Assembly: GCA_015075405.1 (NCBI GenBank)
Contig: JABTUK010000003.1
Location: forward strand, 124,001 to 188,000
DNA from: Anaerolineales bacterium
Lineage (GTDB): Bacteria; Chloroflexota; Anaerolineae; 4572-78; J111
Reading direction: 5' to 3'
DNA length: 64,000 bases
Shown here: piece by piece, positions 24,339 through 33,019 of the stretch
Layout of the letters: every line of letters starts with the position of its first letter
Numbering within the stretch: position 1 is the first letter of the stretch
The notes under the pieces: generated by a model
The model's input: only the letters and a program-made list of their open reading frames with translations
What the model was told of the DNA's origin: nothing
The model's database searches: none
Position numbers and translations under genes: made by a program

Positions 24339-26745
24339 AGTTGCCAGGCCCCTGAGCGGTCTCTGGCCAAAATCTAAAATCCAAAATCCCTCCTGGGTGG
24401 TCGTAGTCGGTTCTTTGACCCTGGCCATCTACCTGGCCCTGCTCCCCTTCGTCGAGCGCACCTGGCGAGCCACCGGCGACGAGCCGCATTACCTCCTGGC
24501 AGCCCATTCCCTCGTGGTTGATGGGGATTTTGACCTGGCCAATAACTACAGCCAACTCGATTATCTGAATTTTTATCTCAGCCGAGACATTACTCCTCAG
24601 GTTCGCCTCAGCCCCGGCGGCCAGCAAATTTTAGATCACCAGTTGGGCTTGTCTGTGCTGATTGCTCCTGCCTACGCTTTGGGCGGACGGTTGGGTGTGT
24701 TGGTCTTTCAGGCGATTCTGGGTGGGCTGCTGGCCAGCCTGACCTTCAAGCTGGCCCTGTTGGTCAGCCATGATACCGTGGCCTCATTCCTGGCGACCCT
24801 GTTTGTCGCACTCAGTCCGCCTCTGCTGCTGTATCATTACCTGGTTTACCCGGAACTCCTCGGCGCGCTGTTGACCACAATGGTGGTCTATTACGCCCTT
24901 AGCCAGAACCAGGCAACGCTCACCGTCTTCATCTTGACCCTCTTGGCTCTCATCATCCTACCCTGGCTCAACCGCCGCTTTGTCCCGCTGGCGATGTTGC
25001 TGGCGGTACTGCTCGTCTGGAAGGTTGGAGGGTTGGAGGGCTGGAGGGTTGGAAGGCTGGAGGGTTGGTCATTTTTTGGTCGCTTTGCCTCGCCTCCTCG
25101 CCTTTTCGCCTCCTCGCCTCTTCGCCGTCTCGCCCGCTTCGCGTCGCCTCTTCTCTTCACCCTCCTCTCCATTGGCCTGCTTTTTTGGTTTGACAGCCGG
25201 TTGGTCAAAGTGGGCGAACCTGATATTACCGCCCCCACAATCACTTCGATTTTTTGGGATCGCCTGGCGCGGGGACTGGTGGGTTGGCTGGTTGACCAGC
25301 AGCGCGGGCTGTTTATTTTTGCCCCGATCTATGCGGTTGCGCTGTGGGGCGCGCCCTTTTTGATCGGCGATGGCCTGCGCGGGCGCAATTGCTTCTGGTG
25401 GGTGATGCTGCCCTTTGGCCTGGCCTTGGGCGTCACCGCTATTGCCGGCGGCTTTTGGACGGCCTGGGAGTTGGGACCGCGCTTTTTGGTGGTGGCCTTG
25501 CCGTCGTTAGCGCCACTGCTGGCCCTGGCCTGGCGCAATTACCGCTCGACGCTATGGCGCGGCGCGGTGCTGCTGCTGTTTGGGGTGAGTCTGGGCCATA
25601 GCTGGATTATTCTGCAAAACCCCGAGCTGCCCTATAAATCGTCCCTGCCGCTCTATTACAGCGAAACCCGGGGCTGGCCGCTGACCGAGTGGCTGCCCGA
25701 TTTGGCCGGTTACGCCGAAATTACGCCCGCTCCCGGCGGCGCAAATTCCGCTCAGGTTGTTGCCGACCAAGGCCGGACTGGCTGGCTGGCCGAGGCAGGC
25801 CGGACGGTGAAAGTCGTTCAAGCCGATCTTTTGACCAAGCTGCCCTTTGGTCACTATTACCTGAACTGGCCCCTGCGGGTCGAGCCGGGACTGCCGTCTG
25901 AGGCCGAAGTGTTGCGCCTGTCGCTCAAGCTGTCGGGCGGGGGGCAGGTCTTCAATCGGGTTGTCACTGCCGCCGATTTGCCCGCCGATAACAGCTACAG
26001 TGAGTTGCAAATAGCCTTCCGCAACCCCAACGTAGACCGCTGGCGCACGCCCCCGGTCTTCAGCGCCGTCGCTACCGGCGCGGGGCAGCTCTGGGCCGGG
26101 CCAATCTCCTTTACCCCCGATCCGTTCTACGCCCTGTTCCTGCCCTATCTCGTCCTGGCCCTCTTGGTTCTGGCGGCGTGGGCGAGCTGGCGGCGCTTCG
26201 GTTCCAATCAAAGCAGTTCAAAGGTTACGATGTTGCAAACACCTCCGCTGTTGCTGGGAAGTCTGGCGCTTATCCTGCCGCTGGCGACTTTTGGCTATCT
26301 GGCCTACCAGTCACGGCAAGAAAGCCGCACCTATCAAGCCGCTGAGTTCAGCCATTTTGTCGGGCGGGAGGGGGTAGACCCGGAAACCAGGTCGGGTCTG
26401 GCTTGGCTGGTGGACCCGCAGCTTGACCCGCCGCAGAAAGCAATTTATGGCCCCTTCGATATTTTCGAGGCGGGCCAGTACCGGGTTACGTTTCGGCTAA
26501 AATTGCCCGAGGCTGTCCAAACCGAGCAGGATATCGCCCGGCTGCAAGTGGCAGCGACCGCCAACTACGATCTTCTTCTCGCCCAACCCCTTCGCCGGGA
26601 GCACTTTTCCAAGCCCAACGTTTATCACGATTTTGTGCTGACCGTGACCAATCCACGCCGCCAGGCCCTCAGCTTTGAAGTCTATTACCTGGGCGTCGCC
26701 CCGCTGCTGATTGATAAGGTGACAATTGCCAGGGTCGGGGGGTAG
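24328..26745 (+). CDS. GT-C-like polytopic membrane protein with repeat-derived insert
   Basis: 805 aa from ATG 24328. The N-terminal region has a first helix followed by RTWRATGDEPHYLLAAHSLVVDGDFDLANN, the DE-containing loop typical of membrane glycosyltransferases that use polyprenyl-phosphate sugars. About ten helices run to ~residue 440. A soluble beta-rich part (~450-600), two more helices (~605 and ~640) and a C-terminal beta domain (~670-805) follow. Residues ~231-274 (VWKVGGLEGWRVGRLEGW, then repeated FASPPRLFASSPLRR) are encoded by intergenic-type word repeats that kept the frame. Function inferred only from fold and neighbours. Confidence 0.7.
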   Translation: MEIEVARPLSGLWPKSKIQNPSWVVVVGSLTLAIYLALLPFVERTWRATGDEPHYLLAAHSLVVDGDFDLANNYSQLDYLNFYLSRDITPQVRLSPGGQQILDHQLGLSVLIAPAYALGGRLGVLVFQAILGGLLASLTFKLALLVSHDTVASFLATLFVALSPPLLLYHYLVYPELLGALLTTMVVYYALSQNQATLTVFILTLLALIILPWLNRRFVPLAMLLAVLLVWKVGGLEGWRVGRLEGWSFFGRFASPPRLFASSPLRRLARFASPLLFTLLSIGLLFWFDSRLVKVGEPDITAPTITSIFWDRLARGLVGWLVDQQRGLFIFAPIYAVALWGAPFLIGDGLRGRNCFWWVMLPFGLALGVTAIAGGFWTAWELGPRFLVVALPSLAPLLALAWRNYRSTLWRGAVLLLFGVSLGHSWIILQNPELPYKSSLPLYYSETRGWPLTEWLPDLAGYAEITPAPGGANSAQVVADQGRTGWLAEAGRTVKVVQADLLTKLPFGHYYLNWPLRVEPGLPSEAEVLRLSLKLSGGGQVFNRVVTAADLPADNSYSELQIAFRNPNVDRWRTPPVFSAVATGAGQLWAGPISFTPDPFYALFLPYLVLALLVLAAWASWRRFGSNQSSSKVTMLQTPPLLLGSLALILPLATFGYLAYQSRQESRTYQAAEFSHFVGREGVDPETRSGLAWLVDPQLDPPQKAIYGPFDIFEAGQYRVTFRLKLPEAVQTEQDIARLQVAATANYDLLLAQPLRREHFSKPNVYHDFVLTVTNPRRQALSFEVYYLGVAPLLIDKVTIARVGG
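25017..25150. repeat. Intergenic-type word repeats inside a coding region
   Basis: GGTTGGAGGGTTGGAGGGCT words (25020-25068) adjoin TCGCCTCCTCGCCTTTTCGC words (25085-25150). The same two families are intergenic at 14500-14556, 36009-36081 and 37441-37530. Here they are read in frame within the GT-C-like protein. Confidence 0.85.
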
Positions 26746-26747
26746 GG

Positions 26748-26830
26748 GTCAAGGGTCAAGTGTCAAGTGTCAAGTGTCAAGTGTCAAGTGTCACGTATCA
26801 GGTATCACGCAAGACGCAAGACGCAACACG
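26748..26830. repeat. TCAAGTGTCAAGTGTC tandem array
   Basis: Six or so near-identical 9-bp units (TCAAGTGTC), drifting into TCACGTATC/AGGTATCAC and GCAAGACGCAACACG words. It fills most of the gap before the DUF5693 gene. Confidence 0.85.
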
Positions 26831-26871
26831 TTTTAACTCTATCATTACTCTAATATTCCTGAGAGGTCATT

Positions 26872-28962
26872 TTGAAATTACACCGTTTTATTTCATATAG
26901 CCTGATGACAGCCGGGGCAGTGGCGGCCGGCAAGGCTGTGTTGAAGCGCCAACAGTGGGAGGAAGTTAACGTTCATACGGCGATCATGCTGGATTGGGAT
27001 GATACACAGGCTGTCGCTACACGGGCGGCGGCTGTTTTTGCCGGGGCTGGTGAAGAGGAAGCCGCGATGGCGGAACTGCTACAGCGTTACCGGGTCAATG
27101 GCGCTACCCATCTCTCCATCCCTGAACTCACCCTCAACCGCCTGTTGGCCAAAGGGGAAATGAGCGTCACCCAGGGTTCGAGCGCCCATCGAGTCTATTT
27201 GCAAACCCAAAACTCCGCTCTGGCCGACCGGGTGGCCGCCGAATTGGAAGCTCGTTTGCCCCACCTCAAACCCCTACGCAGCGGAACCAAAACCCCGGTT
27301 GTCTCTTTCCTGGGCGATTTGCCCTCGGTGGCCGAAATTGGCCTGGGCTTTGACCCGGCGCATGCGGCGCTGGCCCGCCAGGCCAATTTGACCCCCATTG
27401 CCCGGCCTATTGGCTACAGTTGGGTCCAGCCGGAAATGATCGAGCGCAGCCTGGAGCAGGCCGCTGCCCTGGGCGCTAAAATTATCGCTTTCCAGGGCAC
27501 ACTCATTCCCGGCCATGAGTTTAGAATGGAGCACACCGTCGCGGCTATGCGCCGGCATCACCTGACCTACGCCTACTTCAGCCAGAGCCGCCATCAAAAG
27601 GGTGATTGGTTCCTGGCCAAAAATTTAGCCAAAGAAGGGTTGGTCATTCTGGCCCATGAATTTCAGCCGGACGAACTGCTGGAGGAAGATTGGTTTACCG
27701 CCTCTTATCGCTGGGCCAATTTAGCCACCGAAGCCGGCATCCGTCTTTGCTCGGTGCGCTTTTTCCGTATTTTGCACGCCGCCGACCCGCTGGAATCGGT
27801 GGCCTATGTTAAAGAGTTGGCCCACGCCTTGCGGCATGCCGGCCTGATTCCGACCTATGCCGGCGAAGTTGATTTGACCGTATTCCAGCCGCAGCGGGAC
27901 GAACTGTCCCTCGCTGCCGCCGGCTTGAGTATCGCCGGGGCCGCCGGTCTGGCCACCGATCTCTTGCCCGTCCCTGACAGCATCAAGTTGTTGGGCGTCG
28001 GCGCGAGCGCCCTGGCCCTGGCCGGACTGCCGTTTTTGGAAAAGGCAAAAATAGGAAGGATGAAGGCGGAAAATCATCACCACCACCATCACAACCATCC
28101 TCACGATCACCCTCATCATGACCATCATCACGACCACGACCATTCCTATGACCACGATCATAGCCATGAGCATGACCACGCCCACGAACATGAGCATGAT
28201 CACGACCATGACCATAGCCACAGCGACGATTCCCCCACCGCCTACGCCCCCAAAGGGCTGGCCCTGGCCGCAACCGTCCTCTTCCCGGCGGCGGCAACGG
28301 CGCTCAACGGCGCTAATCCGGTGGGGGCTATGGCTCAGGCGTTAGCTGTTAGCGCCGCCGGAACCGTTGCCCTCAGCGCCACCACGGCTGAGAGCGACTA
28401 TCTGCTCGGCATCGAAGATTATCGCGGTTACAACCTCGACTGGCTCCTTCCTATGGGCTTGGCCGCCGCCACTACCTTCCTCGAAATCGGAAATCGGAAA
28501 TCGGAAATCGGAAATCGTAAATCCCTCTGGCGTTGGCTGCCCCTGGCCGGGCTGGCCCTGGCTGCGGCCAAAAGCCTGAGCGGGCCAAACCCCGATGCCC
28601 CGGCCGCCCTGGATCGAGAGCACCGTCACGCCCACACCCACCACCTCTCGGCCTTTCAGCGCAGCCTGGGCGACAGCAAAATGGCCCTGTCACCCAAACC
28701 GCTGCGGAAGTGGGCGTTGCTGGCCCCCTTGGGCGTGGTTGGCGCGTCAATTTTAAAGCAGCACCAGCAGGACGAACTGGCTGCCATCGCCTTGACTGCT
28801 GCCGCCGCCGGTCAGGTGGCCACCTTGACCGGCTTCCGCAACGGCCAGCGTCCCCTGTTGAAAACACTGGAAGGCCGGGCCAAAGGCTGGGCCATCGGCG
28901 CGGTCTTGGCGATAGTATTTTGGCTGGTATTTTCGTTGTTTAAGACCAGTGGGCGGTCATAA
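26872..28962 (+). CDS. DUF5693-family protein with His/Asp-rich metal-binding insert
   Basis: 696 aa from TTG 26872, preceded by GAGAGG. Residues ~30-345 match my memory of DUF5693: MLDWDDTQAVATRAAAVF, YRVNGATHLSIPELTLNRLLAKGEM, LGFDPAHAALARQANLTPIARPIGY, GAKIIAFQGTLIPG, and the LCSVRFF end. The C-terminal half contains membrane helices. Between them, ~402-450, is a stretch made almost only of His, Asp, Glu and Pro (HPHDHPHHDHHHDHDH and similar), which should bind Zn2+ or Ni2+. A second in-frame repeat (EIGNRKSEIGNRKS, ~543-556) derives from GAAATCGGAAATCG words. DUF5693 genes often accompany S-layer or exopolysaccharide genes, which fits the neighbours. Role unknown. Confidence 0.7.
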   Translation: MKLHRFISYSLMTAGAVAAGKAVLKRQQWEEVNVHTAIMLDWDDTQAVATRAAAVFAGAGEEEAAMAELLQRYRVNGATHLSIPELTLNRLLAKGEMSVTQGSSAHRVYLQTQNSALADRVAAELEARLPHLKPLRSGTKTPVVSFLGDLPSVAEIGLGFDPAHAALARQANLTPIARPIGYSWVQPEMIERSLEQAAALGAKIIAFQGTLIPGHEFRMEHTVAAMRRHHLTYAYFSQSRHQKGDWFLAKNLAKEGLVILAHEFQPDELLEEDWFTASYRWANLATEAGIRLCSVRFFRILHAADPLESVAYVKELAHALRHAGLIPTYAGEVDLTVFQPQRDELSLAAAGLSIAGAAGLATDLLPVPDSIKLLGVGASALALAGLPFLEKAKIGRMKAENHHHHHHNHPHDHPHHDHHHDHDHSYDHDHSHEHDHAHEHEHDHDHDHSHSDDSPTAYAPKGLALAATVLFPAAATALNGANPVGAMAQALAVSAAGTVALSATTAESDYLLGIEDYRGYNLDWLLPMGLAAATTFLEIGNRKSEIGNRKSLWRWLPLAGLALAAAKSLSGPNPDAPAALDREHRHAHTHHLSAFQRSLGDSKMALSPKPLRKWALLAPLGVVGASILKQHQQDELAAIALTAAAAGQVATLTGFRNGQRPLLKTLEGRAKGWAIGAVLAIVFWLVFSLFKTSGRS

Positions 28963-28965
28963 CTT

Positions 28966-30228
28966 ATGACTGTTTCAACTGACAAAGTCCCGATCAGCGC
29001 CTTGCGCAGCCTGTCGGCGGTATCGCTGCACAAAGCGGTCCAGATGGCCGGGTTGGTGGCGATGGTGGCCCTGGTCCCGCGCTTGTTCGGAGCCGAGGAT
29101 TATGGCCGCTTTGCCTTTGCCCTGTCTTTGTCGTATTTGGGCCAGGTGCTGGGTGATCTGGGCACATTAGAGGTGATGGGCCGCTTTGTGCCGGAACTGC
29201 CGCCCACCGAGTCCAGCCGGCTTTACATGCGCACCCTGGCCTTCAAAGGGATTGTCGGGCTGTTTTGTGGGTTGATTACGGTGGGGGCGGCTCTGGCCTC
29301 GGTAGCCTGGATGTCGCCGGCCTGGGCCGGGTTGATTGGCTTGAGTGTGGCCATCCATATTGTGGCCTGGACGCCTTTTCAGTTGGCCCTGGGCCTGCAC
29401 CGGGTCGGCGTTTGGATGGCCGAACAAGCCTGGCGGCAGTGGGTTTTGCTGGTTTTGCTGCTGGTCTTGCTGCCCTTTGCTGGCCTGAGCGGCGCTTTAT
29501 GGGCCATCGTGGTCATGGAAATCGTCTTTTGCCTGTTGGGGTTTTGGTGGGTCCGCGATTACTGGCAGAGTTCGGAACTGCGGCTCAACTGGGCCGAGTT
29601 GGCCCCATATCTTCGGTTTGGCCTGGGTTTCTTTCTGGCCAACCTGGCGACGGTCATATTTTATCGTTCCGGGCCAACCCTGGTCGAACTGCTGACCGGC
29701 GACTCGCGGCAGACCGGCTATTTCAACCTGGCCCTGGGGCTGTTTCTGACCGGCTACAGCACGGTCAGCCAGTTTGCCCAAAGCATGCTGCCGGCCCTGA
29801 GCAGTTTTCGGGTGAAGGGGCAAAGCGACAGGCTGCGGCGCTGGCTGGTCAATTTTGTCCAGGTTAGTTGGTGGTCGAGCTGCCTGGGGGCGTTGGTCGT
29901 CTGGCTGCTGGCCGATTGGGCCGTGCCGCTGGTTTTTGGGCGAGAGTTTGCCCCGGCGGTGGCCTCGTTAAAATGGATCAGCCTGGCTATCCCGCTGGCC
30001 ACTCTGTTATGGGCGGGCAATGTGCTGGCTACCGTCGTGGGGCAAGGGCGGCTCAAATTTATAGCCGCGCTGGCGGCTTTGCTGGCTTTTACGGCGGCAG
30101 CCCTGGCGTTAACGTCGCTATACGGGGCCGTCGGCGCGGCCCTGGCCCTGACGTTGGCTGTCGCCGTGAATGTGGGGGTGTTGGGCATCTATTTACGGCC
30201 TTTTTTGATAAAAATGAATAGCGAATAG
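28966..30228 (+). CDS. Polysaccharide flippase (Wzx/MurJ-like, MOP superfamily)
   Basis: 420 aa, starting 3 bp after the DUF5693 stop, so co-transcribed. About twelve hydrophobic helices. The N-terminal LSAVSLHKAVQMAGLVAMVALVPRLFGAEDYGRFAFALSLSYLGQVLGDLGTLEVMGRF is the typical start of the oligosaccharide-flippase family (Polysacc_synt), with the conserved YGxFA and LGxLG positions. It should move lipid-linked glycan across the membrane. Together with the two GT2 enzymes and GT-C proteins upstream it completes a Wzx-type export route; no Wzy-like polymerase was clearly identified, though one of the large membrane proteins could serve. Confidence 0.85.
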   Translation: MTVSTDKVPISALRSLSAVSLHKAVQMAGLVAMVALVPRLFGAEDYGRFAFALSLSYLGQVLGDLGTLEVMGRFVPELPPTESSRLYMRTLAFKGIVGLFCGLITVGAALASVAWMSPAWAGLIGLSVAIHIVAWTPFQLALGLHRVGVWMAEQAWRQWVLLVLLLVLLPFAGLSGALWAIVVMEIVFCLLGFWWVRDYWQSSELRLNWAELAPYLRFGLGFFLANLATVIFYRSGPTLVELLTGDSRQTGYFNLALGLFLTGYSTVSQFAQSMLPALSSFRVKGQSDRLRRWLVNFVQVSWWSSCLGALVVWLLADWAVPLVFGREFAPAVASLKWISLAIPLATLLWAGNVLATVVGQGRLKFIAALAALLAFTAAALALTSLYGAVGAALALTLAVAVNVGVLGIYLRPFLIKMNSE

Positions 30229-30297
30229 TGAATAGTCGGCTTAGCTAACTGTTTCATTAACAATTCACGATTGACAATTCACAATTCACAATTAATT
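30229..30297. repeat. AATTCACAATTCACAATT word array
   Basis: AATAGCGAATAGTGAATAG words followed by AATTCACGATTGACAATTCA, again a head-to-tail then complementary arrangement. It ends the glycan locus and may act as terminator. Confidence 0.65.
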
Positions 30298-30316
30298 CTG
30301 CCAAAGGAGGCAACCC

Positions 30317-31876
30317 ATGATCTTTAAAAGCAATTTTCCCGATATAACCATTCCAGAGGTGTCGCTGCCGGATTTTGTGCTGCACCGGGCGCAGGAATTG
30401 GGCGACAAGCCGGCCCTGATTGACGGCCCCAGCGGGCGCACGCTGACTTATAAGCAGTTGGCCGGGGCGGTCGAGAAAGCGGCGGCGGGCCTGGCGGCGC
30501 GCGGCTTCAAAAAGGGTGACGTTTTTGCCATTTACAGCCCCAACGTACCGGAATATGCGGTGGCGTTTTTGGCGGTGGCTGCGCTGGGCGGGATTAATAC
30601 CACCATCAACCCGCTCTACACCGCCGGGGAACTGGCCGGTCAACTGAATGACTGCCAGGCCAAATTTTTGCTCACCGTGCCGCCTTTTATGGACAAGGCC
30701 CGTGAGGCGGCTCAGGAAGCCCACGTTCAGGAGATTTTTGTCTTTGGCGAAGCCGAGGGCGCGACCCCCTTTGCCGTCCTGCTGCAAAGCGAGGGCCAGG
30801 TTCCGCCGGTCCCGATTGACCCGCGCCGCGATTTGATTGTGCTGCCCTATTCCAGCGGCACCACCGGCCTGCCCAAGGGCGTCATGCTGACCCATCACAA
30901 CCTGGTAGCCAATATCTGCCAGTTCAAAGATATCGAAACCTATGGCGAAGCCGATACCTTGATTGGCATCCTGCCTTTCTTTCATATTTACGGCATGACC
31001 GTCATTATGGGGGCCGCGCTGCATAAAGGCGCTACCATTGTCACCATGCCCCGTTTTGACCTGGAACAGTTTTTGCAAACCATGCAGAATTACGGCGTCA
31101 CCTGGGCCTACCTGGCGCCGCCGATTGTGCTGGCCCTGGCCAAGCATCCGCTGGTGGATAAATATGACCTGTCCAAGCTCAAATCTATTCTGTCGGGGGC
31201 CGCGCCTTTGGGCAAAGATGTCACCCAGGCCTGCGCCACGCGGCTGAACTGCCTGGTCCGGCAGGGCTACGGACTGACCGAAACCAGCCCGGTGACGCAC
31301 TTCACCCCCAACGACCCGGCCCGCATCAAGGATGGCTCGATCGGTCCGCTGGTGGCCGCCACCGAGTGCCGCATTATAGATTACAATACCGACGCCGAAC
31401 TCGGCCCCAATCAGGAGGGCGAATTGTGGATCCGCGGCCCGCAGGTGATGCAGGGCTATCTGAACCGGCCCGACGCCACCCGCGCCGTAATTGACCCCGA
31501 CGGCTGGTTTCGTACCGGCGATATTGGCTACGCCGACGAGGACGGCTATTTTTACATCGTGGACCGGCTGAAGGAATTGATCAAATACAAAGGGCTGCAA
31601 GTAGCCCCGGCGGAACTGGAAGCGGTGCTGCTGTCGCATCCGGCCGTAGCCGATGCCGCCGTTATCCCCAGCCCCGACGAGGAAGCGGGTGAAGTGCCCA
31701 AAGCCTTTGTGGTGCTGCGCGGCGAGGCCGCCCCGGATGAACTGATGGCCTTCGTCGCCGAGCGTGTCGCTCCGTACAAACGCATCCGGCGGCTGGAAAC
31801 CATTGACCAGATTCCCAAATCCGCCTCCGGCAAAATTTTGCGCCGGCTGCTGGTGGAAAAAGAGCGAAGCAAGTAG
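30317..31876 (+). CDS. AMP-dependent acyl-CoA ligase, 4-coumarate-CoA ligase-like
   Basis: 519 aa; ATG 30317 follows AAAGGAGG. ANL-superfamily enzyme: A3 core YSSGTTGLPKGVMLTHHN, A5 GYGLTETSP, the A7 region GWFRTGDIGYADEDGYFYIVDRLKELIKYKGLQVAPAELE, and A10 PKSASGKILRRLL with the catalytic Lys. It adenylates a carboxylic acid and transfers it to CoA. The sequence order and the LKSILSGAAPLGKD region are closest to plant-type 4-coumarate-CoA ligases and bacterial medium/long-chain acyl-CoA ligases. The exact acid is not readable. It is not clearly part of an operon, since the following gene starts after a word-repeat gap. Confidence 0.9.
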   Translation: MIFKSNFPDITIPEVSLPDFVLHRAQELGDKPALIDGPSGRTLTYKQLAGAVEKAAAGLAARGFKKGDVFAIYSPNVPEYAVAFLAVAALGGINTTINPLYTAGELAGQLNDCQAKFLLTVPPFMDKAREAAQEAHVQEIFVFGEAEGATPFAVLLQSEGQVPPVPIDPRRDLIVLPYSSGTTGLPKGVMLTHHNLVANICQFKDIETYGEADTLIGILPFFHIYGMTVIMGAALHKGATIVTMPRFDLEQFLQTMQNYGVTWAYLAPPIVLALAKHPLVDKYDLSKLKSILSGAAPLGKDVTQACATRLNCLVRQGYGLTETSPVTHFTPNDPARIKDGSIGPLVAATECRIIDYNTDAELGPNQEGELWIRGPQVMQGYLNRPDATRAVIDPDGWFRTGDIGYADEDGYFYIVDRLKELIKYKGLQVAPAELEAVLLSHPAVADAAVIPSPDEEAGEVPKAFVVLRGEAAPDELMAFVAERVAPYKRIRRLETIDQIPKSASGKILRRLLVEKERSK

Positions 31877-31950
31877 ACGGTAAACGGTAGACAGTAGACA
31901 GTAGACGGGGAAGAAAGTCAGGAGTCCAAAGCTTGCTTTGGATTCCTGAG
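31877..31950. repeat. Short word repeat and small palindrome
   Basis: GTAAACGGTAGACAGTAGACAGTAGAC words, then AGGAGTCCAAAGC facing GCTTTGGATTCCT (31920-31947), a 13-bp hairpin with one mismatch after the acyl-CoA ligase gene. Confidence 0.65.
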
Positions 31951-31961
31951 ACAGAACTTTT

Positions 31962-32867
31962 ATGACCTTAACTATCCAAACTCAACACCAACCTGACCCC
32001 CAACCCCCAACCCCTGACCCCCTCCTTCATCCTTCATCCTTCATCCTTCATCCTTCCTTTGTCCATGTTTCCGCCGGCCCCTTCATCTACGGCCCGGAAG
32101 TGACCTATGAGCGGCTGGAACAGGCCCCACCGCCGCGTCCGCGCCAAACGATGGAACTGGCTGAATTTTGGATAGCTCGTACGCCGGTGACGTACCGGGA
32201 GTGGAAACAATTTTTGGCTGAAACCGACTTTGATTGGCCGGGCCGGTGGTACGCCATTCGACCCGGCTGGCGGGGTTGGCTGCGCCGTTTTGCCATTGTG
32301 TCTGACTATCCGCCGGAGATGGCCGATTATCCCATCGTGGATGTGAGCCAGGCCGATGCGCTGGCCTACTGTGAGTGGCTATCTGAGCAATTAGGTGTAA
32401 CCTGTACCTTACCCACCGAGTTTCAGTGGGAGAAAGCTGCTCGCGGGACGGATGGCCGGACCTATCCCTGGGGCGAGGCAGCGCCTCGCCCGGAATTGGC
32501 CCATCTGCGGGCGACGCATACCTTGAAGCTGGATTACTATTTCTACAACCTGTTTGTCCCGCCCCGGCAGGAATTGGCCCGCAGCGGCTGGTACTGGCGC
32601 ATTGGCGCGCCGCTGCCGGTCGGTGCGATTCCGCAGAATGTCTCGCCCTACGGCTGCCTGGATATGGCCGGCAACATTTGGGAATGGACCACGAGTCTTT
32701 ATAATGAAGCTATCCCCGGTTTTCACGTGGTCAAAGGGGGGTCGTGGGGTTACAGCCCGCAGCATACCGCCTCCAACTGTCGCAGCGCTTGCAGTGTGAC
32801 CACCCCCAGCGCGGATTACCGGGCGCAGGGAACCGGGTTTAGGGTGGTGGTGTTGCCGGGTGAATAA
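31962..32867 (+). CDS. Formylglycine-generating-enzyme-like (SUMF1/FGE-sulfatase fold) protein
   Basis: 301 aa. Residues ~10-33 are low-complexity (repeats of HPSSFILHPS) encoded by CTTCATC words, so the folded part starts at ~FVHVSAGPFIYG. The FGE fold is clear: FWIARTPVTYREWKQFL, YPIVDVSQADALAYCEWLSEQLG, LPTEFQWEKAARGTDGRTYPWGE, YGCLDMAGNIWEWTTSLY, VVKGGSWGYSP and a C-terminal GTGFRVV. True FGEs use a Cys pair spaced C-x4-C before the final GFR; here the only pair is CRSAC (C-x3-C), so sulfatase-activating function is doubtful. No sulfatase gene is nearby. Homologous folds serve as hydroxylases, ergothioneine synthases or binding proteins. Confidence 0.8.
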   Translation: MTLTIQTQHQPDPQPPTPDPLLHPSSFILHPSFVHVSAGPFIYGPEVTYERLEQAPPPRPRQTMELAEFWIARTPVTYREWKQFLAETDFDWPGRWYAIRPGWRGWLRRFAIVSDYPPEMADYPIVDVSQADALAYCEWLSEQLGVTCTLPTEFQWEKAARGTDGRTYPWGEAAPRPELAHLRATHTLKLDYYFYNLFVPPRQELARSGWYWRIGAPLPVGAIPQNVSPYGCLDMAGNIWEWTTSLYNEAIPGFHVVKGGSWGYSPQHTASNCRSACSVTTPSADYRAQGTGFRVVVLPGE

Positions 32868-32869
32868 AG

Positions 32870-32998
32870 GAACTGAGGGAATTGAGGGAACTTACAAAGC
32901 AACTCCCAGTTTTAAATCCTTCAATACCGTAGTACGTGGTACGTGGTGCGTAGCACATTCAATTTACGCACCACGCACTACGCACCACGTCCTGAAAT
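32870..32998. repeat. Word repeats and GTACGTGGTGCGTAG palindrome
   Basis: AACTGAGGGAATTGAGGGAA words, then GTAGTACGTGGTACGTGGTG facing its complement CACGCACTACGCACCACGTC. It makes a ~25-bp imperfect hairpin before the radical SAM gene. Confidence 0.7.
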
Positions 32999-33019
32999 GC
33001 AAAAATAAGGAGGAGACTC

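Noticed and set aside
26748..26830. TCAAGTGTC array as a possible CRISPR or iteron
   Set aside because: Units are ~9 bp with no spacers and no cas or rep genes nearby; it matches the word-repeat style of other gaps.
30257..31639. 460-codon antisense frame over the acyl-CoA ligase
   Set aside because: The forward strand carries all ANL motifs in order; the antisense translation has none and is His/Gln-rich, as expected of a shadow.
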